Origin: Acidobacteriaceae bacterium
GTDB taxonomy: Bacteria; Acidobacteriota; Terriglobia; Terriglobales; Acidobacteriaceae
NCBI GenBank assembly: GCA_030042915.1
Contig: JASHYS010000083.1
Location: 1-5,872 of the forward strand
DNA length: 5,872 nucleotides
Direction of reading: 5' to 3'
Part shown: one piece after another, positions 1-5,872 of the stretch
How the letters are laid out: the number at the start of each line of letters is the position of its first letter
Numbering within the stretch: the stretch's first letter is position 1
The notes under the pieces: generated by a model
Told to the model about the DNA's origin: nothing
The model's input: only the letters and a program-made list of their open reading frames with translations
The model's database searches: none
Translations under genes and position numbers: made by a program

Positions 1-1440
1 GATATGTCGGTGCAGCATCACGCGGCGCTGCTGGCCTGGTACACAGGCTGCCCGGTCAAGCTCACGCTGAGCCGCGCAGAAAGCCTGCGCGTGCATCCCA
101 AGCGCCATCCCATGCAGATCGAGTGCACAACCGCCTGCGATGAGAACGGCAAACTCACCGCCGCGCGCGTGCGCCTTATCGCCGACACGGGAGCATACGC
201 TTCGCTGGGCGGCCCGGTGTTGCAACGTGCGTGCACGCATGCCGGCGGACCCTACCAGCTTGAAAATGTCGACATTGAAGGCCGCGCCATTTACACCAAC
301 AACATTCCCTCCGGCGCCATGCGCGGTTTCGGCGTCACGCAAACCTGCTTCGCCATGGAGAGCAACCTGAATCTGCTGGCTCGCGCGGTGGGCATTTCGC
401 CGTGGGAGATCCGCTTCCGCAACGCCATTGAGCCGGGTGGTGTGCTCTCGAACGGCCAGATTGCCGACGACGGCACCGCGCTGAAGGAGACGCTGCTTGC
501 GGTCAAGGACGTGATCGACAGGCATCCCAACGCCGGGATCGCCTGCGCCTTCAAAAACACCGGCAAAGGCGTGGGCGTGAAGGACGTGGGACGTGTGAAG
601 CTGAAAGTCGAAAACCGGCGGGTGGTGATTTGCACCAGTGCAGCGTGCATGGGACAAGGCATCGCGACGGTGGTGCTGCAGATCGTGGCGGAGACGGCGG
701 GGCTCGACAAATCTGCGTTGACGATCCACGCACCCGACACGGCGGTAACGCCCGACAGCGGCACCAGCACGGCCTCGCGCCAGACCACCATCACGGGCGA
801 GGCAGCGCGGCGAGCGGCGCTTGCGCTAAAACAGGCGCTGGAACCCCACAAGTCCGCCGAAAGCGCGCTGGCGGAACTCGACGGCCAGGAATTCTACGGT
901 GAGTACGATTGCGTCACCGACCCTCTCGCCGATTCGGCGCCCGGCGACAAGCCGCATCGCGTCTTCCACGTGGCATACGGATACGCCACGCAGGTTGTGC
1001 TTCTCGACGAGGCCGGAAAAGTGCAAAAGGTGGTGGCGGCGCACGACGTGGGCCGCGCCATCAATCCCAACGGCGTTGAAGGCCAGATCGAGGGCGGCGT
1101 GGTGATGGGGATGGGCTACGCGCTCACCGAGGAGTTTCAAGTTCGCGACGGCGCGCCGGCGGTCACGCTTGGCACGCTGGGCCTGCTTCGCTCCACGCAA
1201 ACGCCCCAGGTCGAGTGCCGGATTATCGAAAAGAATCCATCCGACTTGGCCTGCGGCGCCAAGGGACTCGGCGAAATTGTGAGCATTCCCACGGCGCCCG
1301 CCATTGCCTGCGCCTATTGGCAGCGCGATGGCAAGCTGCGGACGAGTTTGCCCATGAAAGACACGCCCTACAGCCGCACACGCACCAAAGACCAACCCAA
1401 AATTATCACCGAACGGGCAGCCTCAAGGGCTGCCGACTGA
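1..1440 (+). CDS. xdhD: XdhD-type molybdenum hydroxylase, molybdopterin-binding subunit (5' end outside window)
   Basis: This is the C-terminal half of a xanthine dehydrogenase/aldehyde oxidase-family protein that hydroxylates heterocycles, probably purines, at a molybdopterin centre in the cytoplasm. The frame is open from base 1 (first codon Asp), so the ATG at 4 is internal. E. coli XdhD is about 950 residues; 479 are visible here. Counting from base 1, I see the family segment GGPVLQRACTHAGGPY, then GAMRGFGVTQ with the active-site Arg at about 108 (XdhD-like GVTQ rather than the GGPQ or GAPQ of classical XDH). CMGQG follows at 216-220, PDSGTSTASRQT at 251-262, and near the C-terminus GAKGLGE with the presumed catalytic Glu at about 425. 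The Mo-domain residues visible are intact. [2Fe-2S] domains, if present, lie upstream. The last ~20 residues look like a tail beyond the usual family end. It is the first visible gene of the operon and its stop lies 8 nt before the next start. Family assignment is firm; the substrate is inferred from context. Confidence 0.93.
   Translation, partial: DMSVQHHAALLAWYTGCPVKLTLSRAESLRVHPKRHPMQIECTTACDENGKLTAARVRLIADTGAYASLGGPVLQRACTHAGGPYQLENVDIEGRAIYTNNIPSGAMRGFGVTQTCFAMESNLNLLARAVGISPWEIRFRNAIEPGGVLSNGQIADDGTALKETLLAVKDVIDRHPNAGIACAFKNTGKGVGVKDVGRVKLKVENRRVVICTSAACMGQGIATVVLQIVAETAGLDKSALTIHAPDTAVTPDSGTSTASRQTTITGEAARRAALALKQALEPHKSAESALAELDGQEFYGEYDCVTDPLADSAPGDKPHRVFHVAYGYATQVVLLDEAGKVQKVVAAHDVGRAINPNGVEGQIEGGVVMGMGYALTEEFQVRDGAPAVTLGTLGLLRSTQTPQVECRIIEKNPSDLACGAKGLGEIVSIPTAPAIACAYWQRDGKLRTSLPMKDTPYSRTRTKDQPKIITERAASRAAD
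1416..1434 (+). repeat. Perfect inverted repeat at the end of the Mo-hydroxylase gene
   Basis: GGCAGCC, a 5-nt loop (TCAAG), then GGCTGCC form a 7-bp GC-rich stem. It encodes the C-terminal residues AASRAA and ends just before the TGA at 1438-1440. No T-run follows and the next gene's ribosome binding site begins 4 nt downstream, so it is not an intrinsic terminator. It could be an intercistronic mRNA-stability hairpin or a copy of a dispersed REP-like palindrome. The symmetry is seen directly; the role is inferred. Confidence 0.6.
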
Positions 1441-1443
1441 GGA
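1439..1443 (+). promoter_or_regulatory. Ribosome binding site deciding the ygeY start
   Basis: GAGGA lies 5 nt upstream of the ATG at 1449 and overlaps the TGA stop of the preceding gene. It supports 1449 as the start rather than any codon further upstream in the same open frame, which runs back into the Mo-hydroxylase gene. The overlap with the stop suggests translational coupling. Confidence 0.7.
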
Positions 1444-1448
1444 TCAAC

Positions 1449-2675
1449 ATGCCTGCCAAAACTACGATTGACTCCGCCCGATTACTCGCCGCCGCAAACG
1501 CGCTGGAGGGGGACATGGTGCGCTTTCTGCGCGACCTGGTCGCCATTGCCGGCGAAAGCTCTCACGAAGGTCCTGTGGTTCAGCGCATCAAGCAGGAGAT
1601 GGAGCGCGTGGGCTTCGACGAAATCCGCATTGATGCCATGGGCAACCTGCTGGGACGAATCGGCTCAGGGAAACACGTGATCATGATGGACGCGCACACC
1701 GACACCGTCGGCGTCGGCGATCCCAAAGAATGGTCCTGGGATCCGTACCAGGGCAAAGTGGAGGATGGATTCATCTATGGACGCGGCTCAAGCGATCAGC
1801 GCGGGGGCATGGCCAGCATGGTTTATGCGGGCAAGCTGATCAAGGATCTGGGACTGGAAGGCGACTACACGTTGTGGATCGTGGGATCGGTGCAGGAAGA
1901 AGACTGCGACGGCCTGGCGTGGGTCTACATTCTCAAGGAAGACGGCATCCGGCCGGAGTGCGTGGTGCTGACGGAGCCCACCAACCTGCGCGTGTACCGC
2001 GGACATCGCGGGCGCATGGAGATGGAGGTTCACCTGCGCGGGCGTTCCTGCCACGCCAGCGCGCCGGAGCGCGGTGACAATCCGATTTACAGGATGGCCC
2101 CGCTGATCGCGCAGATCGAGGAGCTGAACCTGCATTTGCGCGACGATGCATTTCTCGGCAAGGGAACGATCGCCGTTACCGAGATTCGCTCCATGAGCCC
2201 GTCGCTCTGCGCGGTGCCGGGCGCTTGCTCTGTCCATCTCGATCGCCGGCTGACGGCGGGAGAGACGCTCCAGAGCGCGGTGGCCGAGGTAAAAGCGCTG
2301 CCGGCGGCGCAAGGCGCAGAAATCGAGGTGCTGCGCTACGAGACGCCGAGCTATACCGGCCTCACCTATCCGATGCAGAAGTACTATCCGACGTGGGTGC
2401 TCGAAGAAGACCATTGGCTGGTGCGCTCGGCGGTGGCGGCGTATCGAACGCTGCACAATGCCGACCCTGTTGTGGACAAGTGGACCTTCAGCACCAACGG
2501 CGTGGGCTCGATGGGAATGATGGGCGTGCCGACAATCGGCTTCGGTCCCGGTGAAGAAGACGTGGCGCATAGCGTGATCGAACGCGTCCCCATCCGCCAT
2601 TTGGTGGAAGCGGCGCAGTTCTATGCTGCTTTCCCGCTGGCGTATGTGGCCGCGCGGGAAGACGAGAATGACTGA
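1449..2675 (+). CDS. ygeY: YgeY-family M20 zinc metallohydrolase
   Basis: This is a 408-residue cytoplasmic hydrolase of the M20 amidohydrolase/peptidase superfamily, close in length to E. coli YgeY (about 400). Metal and catalytic residues can all be placed: DAHTD with His83, GRGSSDQRGG with Asp116, tandem Glu150-Glu151 in VQEEDCDG, Glu176 in TEPTN, and His374 in EEDVAHS. These are the usual two-zinc ligands plus general base of M20 enzymes. The catalytic domain is split (about 1-180 and 295-408) around a dimerisation or lid domain beginning near RGHRGRMEMEV. The family cleaves amide or carbamoyl-type bonds, as in acetylornithine deacetylase, DapE and N-carbamoyl amidohydrolases. Its YgeY class and position in a purine-type cluster suggest an opened ureide or amide intermediate, but the substrate is not readable from sequence. 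The start is set by GAGGA 5 nt upstream. Nothing looks broken. Confidence 0.93.
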   Translation: MPAKTTIDSARLLAAANALEGDMVRFLRDLVAIAGESSHEGPVVQRIKQEMERVGFDEIRIDAMGNLLGRIGSGKHVIMMDAHTDTVGVGDPKEWSWDPYQGKVEDGFIYGRGSSDQRGGMASMVYAGKLIKDLGLEGDYTLWIVGSVQEEDCDGLAWVYILKEDGIRPECVVLTEPTNLRVYRGHRGRMEMEVHLRGRSCHASAPERGDNPIYRMAPLIAQIEELNLHLRDDAFLGKGTIAVTEIRSMSPSLCAVPGACSVHLDRRLTAGETLQSAVAEVKALPAAQGAEIEVLRYETPSYTGLTYPMQKYYPTWVLEEDHWLVRSAVAAYRTLHNADPVVDKWTFSTNGVGSMGMMGVPTIGFGPGEEDVAHSVIERVPIRHLVEAAQFYAAFPLAYVAAREDEND

Positions 2676-2690
2676 CCTGAATAATTTCTG

Positions 2691-2699
2691 AGGAAGAGG
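2691..2699 (+). promoter_or_regulatory. Strong ribosome binding site before a TTG start
   Basis: AGGAAGAGG sits 6 nt upstream of the TTG at 2706 in the 30-nt gap between the hydrolase and the carbamoyltransferase. No ATG or GTG with comparable spacing is in frame. This supports a TTG start, which would otherwise be doubtful. Confidence 0.7.
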
Positions 2700-2705
2700 T
2701 GCGGA

Positions 2706-3734
2706 TTGGAAACCAGAAAGGCGCTGTTTAAAGGCAGGGACTACATCACTACGCAGGAGTACAGCGAGGCAGAGATCGAAACCCTGCTCGATGTATCCGC
2801 CGACTTGAAGCGTAAATTCAAAAGGCGCATCCCGCATCGCTATTTGCCCGATCAAACCATCTTCCTGATGTTCTTCGACAAATCCACGCGCACGCGTAAC
2901 TCGTTCGAGGCAGGAATCACGCAGCTTGGCGGCCACGCCCATTTTTTGACCAGCGATGTAATGCAGATTTCCCATGGAGAAAGCGCGAAAGACACAGGCA
3001 TCATTCTCTCCAGCTACGGGCACGCCATCGCCATCCGACACGACCTCATTCCGGGCGAGGGCAACGCGTACATGCGCGAAGTGGCGCGCTGGGCTGATGT
3101 GCCGGTGATCAATATGCAGTGCGACATCGACCACCCCTGCCAGACGCTGGCCGACCTGATGACCATCCGCGAGAAGCTGGGCCGCAATCTGCGCGGGCGC
3201 AAGCTGGCGGTGACGTGGGCGTACGCGCCGAGCTACGCCAAGCCGCTCAGCGTGCCGCAAGGCTTGATCATGCTGATGCCGCGCCTGGGACTGGACGTGG
3301 TGCTCGCCGCACCGCCCGAGTACGCTCTGATTCCGGAGACGGTTGAGGCGGCGCGAGAGAACGCGCGGCGCGCGGGAACCAAATTCGAGATCGTGGACAA
3401 CATGGACGAGGCGTTTCGCGACGCCGACATCGTGATTCCCAAGAGTTGGGGCTGCCTTGACACCATGGGAACGAACCCCAAGGAGTCGCTGCGCATCGCC
3501 GAGGGTTACCGGCACTGGATCTGCAACGGCGAGCGCATGAAACTGGCAACGGAAAATGCCCTGTATATGCATCCGCTTCCCGCCGATCGCGGCAACGAGG
3601 TGACCGACGAGGTGATCGATGGCCCACAGTCTGTGGTGTACCAGGAAGCGGAAAATCGTCTGCACACGGCCAAGGCGATCATGGCGCTCACCATGTCGGA
3701 CCAGGAAATTTCTTATGAGATGACGGGCTCTTAA
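2706..3734 (+). CDS. ygeW: YgeW-related aspartate/ornithine-type carbamoyltransferase
   Basis: This 342-residue transcarbamylase would here probably work catabolically, phosphorolysing a carbamoyl (ureido) group to give carbamoyl phosphate. Carbamoyl-phosphate-binding motifs are present: STRTR at 60-64, HGES at 90-93, DHPCQTLADL from 142, and HPLPADR at 289-295. Several segments match YgeW: GNAYMREV (about 119-126), NMQCDIDHP (136-144), TWAYAPSYAKPLSVPQG, and DADIVIPKSW. E. coli YgeW is longer (about 396 residues); the N-terminus and the stretch after PKSW are shorter here. The end, RGNEVTDEVIDGP then AENRLHTAKAI, instead resembles classical ornithine carbamoyltransferases. However, HPLP replaces the HCLP of those enzymes and TMG replaces their SMG loop, arguing against ornithine as substrate. 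The TTG start is chosen from the strong AGGAAGAGG. The gene lies 4 nt before carbamate kinase, as expected for an ATP-yielding pair. The family is sure; the subfamily and substrate are open. Confidence 0.88.
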   Translation: METRKALFKGRDYITTQEYSEAEIETLLDVSADLKRKFKRRIPHRYLPDQTIFLMFFDKSTRTRNSFEAGITQLGGHAHFLTSDVMQISHGESAKDTGIILSSYGHAIAIRHDLIPGEGNAYMREVARWADVPVINMQCDIDHPCQTLADLMTIREKLGRNLRGRKLAVTWAYAPSYAKPLSVPQGLIMLMPRLGLDVVLAAPPEYALIPETVEAARENARRAGTKFEIVDNMDEAFRDADIVIPKSWGCLDTMGTNPKESLRIAEGYRHWICNGERMKLATENALYMHPLPADRGNEVTDEVIDGPQSVVYQEAENRLHTAKAIMALTMSDQEISYEMTGS

Positions 3735-3738
3735 GACC

Positions 3739-4716
3739 ATGACTGAAACTCTGGTGATTGCGCTGGGCGGCAACGCCATTACGAGGCCCGGCGAACCCGG
3801 CACCATTCCCTCGCAGTTTGCGCACACTGCGGAGACGCTGGAACATCTGAAGCCTCTGTTCAAGGCCGGTTCCCGGATTGCCATCACCCACGGCAGCGGA
3901 CCGCAGATCGGCAACATCCTGATTCGCGTGGAGGAGGGCCAGCGGCGCGTTCCACCCTTGCCGCTCGACACCTGCGACGCCGATTGCCAGGGCGGCATGG
4001 GCTACATGATCCAGCGGCTGGCTTGTGAGCTGTTCCGCCGCGAAGGAATCAAGCGCGAAGTGGCTACGCTGATCACCCAGGTGCTCGTGGATGGTGACGA
4101 CCCGGACTTTCAGCATCCCAGCAAACCGATCGGGCCTTTTTATGACGCGAACCAGCTCGCCGACATTCGCAGCAACAGGCCGGACTGGATGATGCGGGAA
4201 GTCTCGCCGGGAGGTTACCGCCGCGTGGTGCCCTCGCCACGCCCGCTGCAGATTCTGGAGGCGGAGGCGATCTCGTCGCTGCTCGACGCCGGCGTGGTGG
4301 TGATCGCCTGCGGAGGCGGCGGGATTCCGGTGACCTGGCAAGGCGATCGTTTGGCGGGAGTGGAAGCCGTTGTCGACAAGGACCTGGCTTCAAGCATGCT
4401 GGCAACGGAGGTGCGCGCGCACAAGCTGGTGATTGTTACTTCAGTCGATCGCGTGGCGCTCGACTACGGCCGGCCGAGCCAGCAGTGGCTCGACACGATC
4501 ACGCTGGACCAGGCGTGCCAGTACTTGGCCGCGGGCCAATTCCCGCCAGGGTCGATGGGGCCGAAGATCCAGGCGGCCATCGACTTCCTGGAGCACCGAG
4601 GCGAAGAGTGCATTATCACTTCTGTAGAGAGCGTAGCGGGTGCGGTCATCGGTCATGGCGGTACCCATATCGTCGCCCCGTGGCGCAGGATTTCGCTGGA
4701 TTTTGATGAAGGTTAG
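3739..4716 (+). CDS. arcC: Carbamate kinase (ArcC/YqeA-like)
   Basis: This 325-residue cytoplasmic amino-acid-kinase-family enzyme transfers phosphate between carbamoyl phosphate and ADP; in catabolism it makes ATP plus carbamate, which breaks down to CO2 and ammonia. Family motifs occur in order: ALGGNA at 8-13, THGSGPQIG from 50, CDADCQGGMGY at 79-89 (the more usual SQG reads CQG), KPIGPFY at 129-135, YRRVVPSPRP at 160-169, CGGGGIP at 191-197, the VDKDLAS segment around Lys214, DYGRP, and PPGSMGPK at 269-276. Length is slightly above the typical 300-315. ATG follows the carbamoyltransferase stop by 4 nt with no clear Shine-Dalgarno sequence, so coupled translation is likely. The neighbour supplies carbamoyl phosphate, so the pair gives substrate-level phosphorylation. 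E. coli YqeA is the counterpart in the comparable cluster. No arginine deiminase gene is visible, so the arginine pathway is less likely but not excluded. Confidence 0.95.
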   Translation: MTETLVIALGGNAITRPGEPGTIPSQFAHTAETLEHLKPLFKAGSRIAITHGSGPQIGNILIRVEEGQRRVPPLPLDTCDADCQGGMGYMIQRLACELFRREGIKREVATLITQVLVDGDDPDFQHPSKPIGPFYDANQLADIRSNRPDWMMREVSPGGYRRVVPSPRPLQILEAEAISSLLDAGVVVIACGGGGIPVTWQGDRLAGVEAVVDKDLASSMLATEVRAHKLVIVTSVDRVALDYGRPSQQWLDTITLDQACQYLAAGQFPPGSMGPKIQAAIDFLEHRGEECIITSVESVAGAVIGHGGTHIVAPWRRISLDFDEG

Positions 4717-4954
4717 CGGGACGCGAGATGATTGCGGCCAGCGCACGAACGCTTACGCTCGATCAGGACGACGGTTTCTTGGTCGGTTCAACTCGAGATC
4801 GCATTTTTCAGCCTTCTCGCCAGTGTCCCGTGCCGCACAATCGGCATCGAACTAAATCAAAGCTTGAGGAGTGATCTTGTCTCGCATACGCGTCCCGTCG
4901 GCTGCGCGGAGCTCTGTGGCATGGCGCTGACAAAGAAAAACTTGCCGGAGCGGG

Positions 4955-4979
4955 CGGCCACAGGGGTCGATCCTGGCCG
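4955..4979 (+). repeat. Inverted repeat, possible imperfect terminator hairpin
   Basis: CGGCCA (4955-4960) pairs with TGGCCG (4974-4979). Alternatively an 8-bp stem forms with a 2-nt bulge and a 7-nt loop. A run of five T follows at 4989-4993, but 9 nt after the stem, which is far for a standard intrinsic terminator. It lies about 240 nt after the carbamate kinase stop. Symmetry is seen; function is uncertain. Confidence 0.35.
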
Positions 4980-5030
4980 AGGTGACAGTTTTTGCAACTA
5001 TTTGCCTGTTTCCTTCGTCCATGAAACGAG

Positions 5031-5047
5031 CCGCGCGCCGGGCGCGG
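5031..5047 (+). repeat. GC-only inverted repeat
   Basis: CCGCGC, loop GCCGG, then GCGCGG give a perfect 6-bp all-GC stem with a 5-nt loop. No T-run follows, so it is not a classical terminator. It may be part of a Rho-type or attenuation structure, or chance in GC-rich DNA. Confidence 0.35.
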
Positions 5048-5126
5048 TTAAGCCACGGTTGGACCTCCCTTTGCCGCGACCCAGCCTTTTTCTGCCGGCC
5101 CAGAACGGTCATGCAATCTTTTTTTG

Positions 5127-5136
5127 GCAGGCCTGC
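5127..5136. repeat. 10-bp perfect palindrome upstream of the efflux adaptor
   Basis: GCAGGCCTGC reads identically on both strands and lies about 110 nt before the adaptor start, after a T-rich run. A repressor half-site pair is conceivable, since efflux genes are often controlled by TetR or MarR regulators. No regulator gene is visible, and a 10-bp palindrome can arise by chance. Confidence 0.2.
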
Positions 5137-5248
5137 GAGCGCATTTCTCGCCGGAAGGCTCAGCACGCCCTGCCACCGATTTTGAATATGAGAAAATGTA
5201 GGAATTCAGCCAAGTGTTCTTAACCGACACTGCGAGAAGAAGAAGACG

Positions 5249-5872
5249 ATGGACCAACCTTTGTCTGTTTCGCATCCTGCTCCAGGGCAATCGCCCAACG
5301 ATTCCGAAAAAAAGCACCGTCACCTCTGGATTTGGGCCGTCATTATCGTGCTGTTTGGGCTTTTGTTCTTTTGGGTGTGGCGGCAACACAGTGTAAGTGC
5401 GTCATCGCCGGCTGGCGCGGGACGTGGAGGAGGGCGCCGCACCGCGATAACCGGGCCGGTGCCGATCACGGTGGCGACCGCTTCCAAAGGAAGCATCGGC
5501 GTTTATCTCGACGCCATCGGCACGGTCACGCCCATGTACACCGATTCCATCACGGCAGAGGTGACGGGCGTGGTCACAGTCGTGCATTATCGCGAAGGGC
5601 AGACGGTAAACAAAGGCGATGCCCTTATCGATATCGACTCGCGTCCCTACGACGCGCAGCTTGAACAGGCGCAGGGCGCGCTGGACCGCGACCAGAATCT
5701 GCTGGCTGAGGCGCAGATGGACTTGAAACGTTATCAGGACGCCTGGGCCAAGAACGCCATCCCGCGGCAGACGCTTGAGGACCAGGAAAAACTGGCGCTG
5801 CAAGACCAGGGAACTGTGAAGAACGACGAGGGCACGGTGGCCTATGACAAGGTGGAGGTGGGTTTCTGCCAC
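5249..5872 (+). CDS. RND efflux periplasmic adaptor subunit (HlyD/AcrA/MdtA family), 3' end outside window
   Basis: The first 208 codons of a membrane fusion protein that bridges an inner-membrane RND pump and an outer-membrane channel. A short cytoplasmic N-terminus with basic residues (KKHRH, about 21-25) precedes one hydrophobic anchor at about 26-44 (from HLWIWAVII to FFWVW), then a Gly/Ala/Ser/Arg-rich linker. The beta segment PVPITVATASKGSIG leads into the lipoyl-like half-motif ITAEVTGVV (from 101), then REGQTVNKGDALIDIDSRPYD, which is typical of the family. A Gln/Ala/Glu-rich alpha-hairpin coiled coil follows (about 130-200), and the visible end reaches the expected return to the lipoyl domain (YDKVEVGFCH). 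No lipobox cysteine is seen near the N-terminus, so it is anchored by the helix. The ATG is preceded by a purine-rich tract at 5234-5246. The pump substrate cannot be told. It follows a long gap and is likely a separate transcription unit. Confidence 0.93.
   Translation, partial: MDQPLSVSHPAPGQSPNDSEKKHRHLWIWAVIIVLFGLLFFWVWRQHSVSASSPAGAGRGGGRRTAITGPVPITVATASKGSIGVYLDAIGTVTPMYTDSITAEVTGVVTVVHYREGQTVNKGDALIDIDSRPYDAQLEQAQGALDRDQNLLAEAQMDLKRYQDAWAKNAIPRQTLEDQEKLALQDQGTVKNDEGTVAYDKVEVGFCH

Larger units (their letters stand above)
4717..5248. other. 532-nt region without a supported gene
   Basis: Open frames exist on both strands, the longest being TTG-started on + from 4732 to 5223, but none has a convincing ribosome binding site, known motif or protein-like pattern. 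The region contains two GC-rich inverted repeats, a 10-bp palindrome and several T-runs (for example 4989-4993 and near 5119-5125). It probably carries the operon's 3' end and the control region of the efflux adaptor gene. A poor sigma70-like pair, CTGCCA (5170-5175) and GAAAAT (5192-5197) with a 16-nt spacer, is the best promoter candidate I found and is not called. A purine-rich tract at 5234-5246 is a plausible ribosome binding site for the ATG at 5249. Confidence 0.6.

Noticed and set aside
826..1395. Minus-strand open frame of 189 codons inside the Mo-hydroxylase gene.
   Set aside because: It is antisense to a conserved coding region with clear active-site motifs, and nothing independent supports it.
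1416..1434. Intrinsic terminator between the Mo-hydroxylase and the hydrolase gene.
   Set aside because: No T-run follows the stem, and a ribosome binding site and start codon come immediately after it.
1215..1448. Upstream extension of the M20 hydrolase by 78 codons.
   Set aside because: The extension overlaps the Mo-hydroxylase in another frame. GAGGA before 1449 and the family length both fit the shorter form.
1788..3998. A 736-codon open frame on the minus strand across three genes.
   Set aside because: It lies wholly antisense to strongly recognisable genes, has no protein motif I recognise, and is rich in Arg/His, as expected for a shadow frame in GC-rich DNA.
4955..4979. tRNA T-arm-like element (CAGG-GGTCGAT-CCTG).
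   Set aside because: The loop lacks TTC, and no matching acceptor, D-arm or anticodon arm surrounds it.
4852..5166. Minus-strand open frame of 104 codons, considered as a divergent regulator of the efflux genes.
   Set aside because: No helix-turn-helix or TetR/MarR-like pattern can be seen in the translation.
4732..5223. Open frame of 163 codons in the spacer, starting with TTG.
   Set aside because: It has no convincing ribosome binding site, a TTG start, no recognisable domain and uneven composition. It could be a lineage-specific gene but I cannot support it.

Overview
The window is GC-rich bacterial DNA (roughly 60% GC by eye) with tightly packed genes, all on the + strand. No gene fixes the taxon. 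The style of the efflux adaptor, the codon use and a small palindrome at a gene end would suit an Acidobacteriota (Terriglobia-like) soil bacterium, but this is a guess. There are no tRNA or rRNA genes, CRISPR arrays, transposases or phage genes.

Positions 1-4716 look like one operon of four genes: (1) the C-terminal half of a molybdenum hydroxylase of the XdhD type (1-1440, cut by the window start); (2) a YgeY-type M20 zinc hydrolase (1449-2675); (3) a YgeW-related carbamoyltransferase (2706-3734); (4) a carbamate kinase (3739-4716). Gaps are 8, 30 and 4 nt. Relatives of all four lie in the E. coli xdh-ygeWXY-hyuA-yqeA-ygfK-ssnA-xdhD region. That kind of cluster has been linked to purine (xanthine/urate) breakdown in anaerobic and gut bacteria. 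The inferred logic is that the Mo-enzyme hydroxylates a purine-like heterocycle, the M20 enzyme hydrolyses an opened ureide or amide intermediate, the transferase phosphorolyses a carbamoyl (ureido) group to carbamoyl phosphate, and the kinase makes ATP, CO2 and ammonia from it. Other usual members (YgeX lyase, HyuA, YgfK, SsnA) are not in the window and may lie upstream.

Positions 4717-5248 (532 nt) hold no gene that I can support. They contain two GC-rich inverted repeats and one short palindrome, and they separate the catabolic operon from the next unit.

From 5249 to the window end is the N-terminal part of an RND-efflux periplasmic adaptor (HlyD/AcrA/MdtA family), functionally unrelated to the operon and presumably followed by an inner-membrane pump gene.

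The points most worth a second look are the carbamoyltransferase, whose centre resembles YgeW while its C-terminus resembles classical ornithine carbamoyltransferases, and a perfect palindrome that encodes the last residues of the Mo-enzyme.
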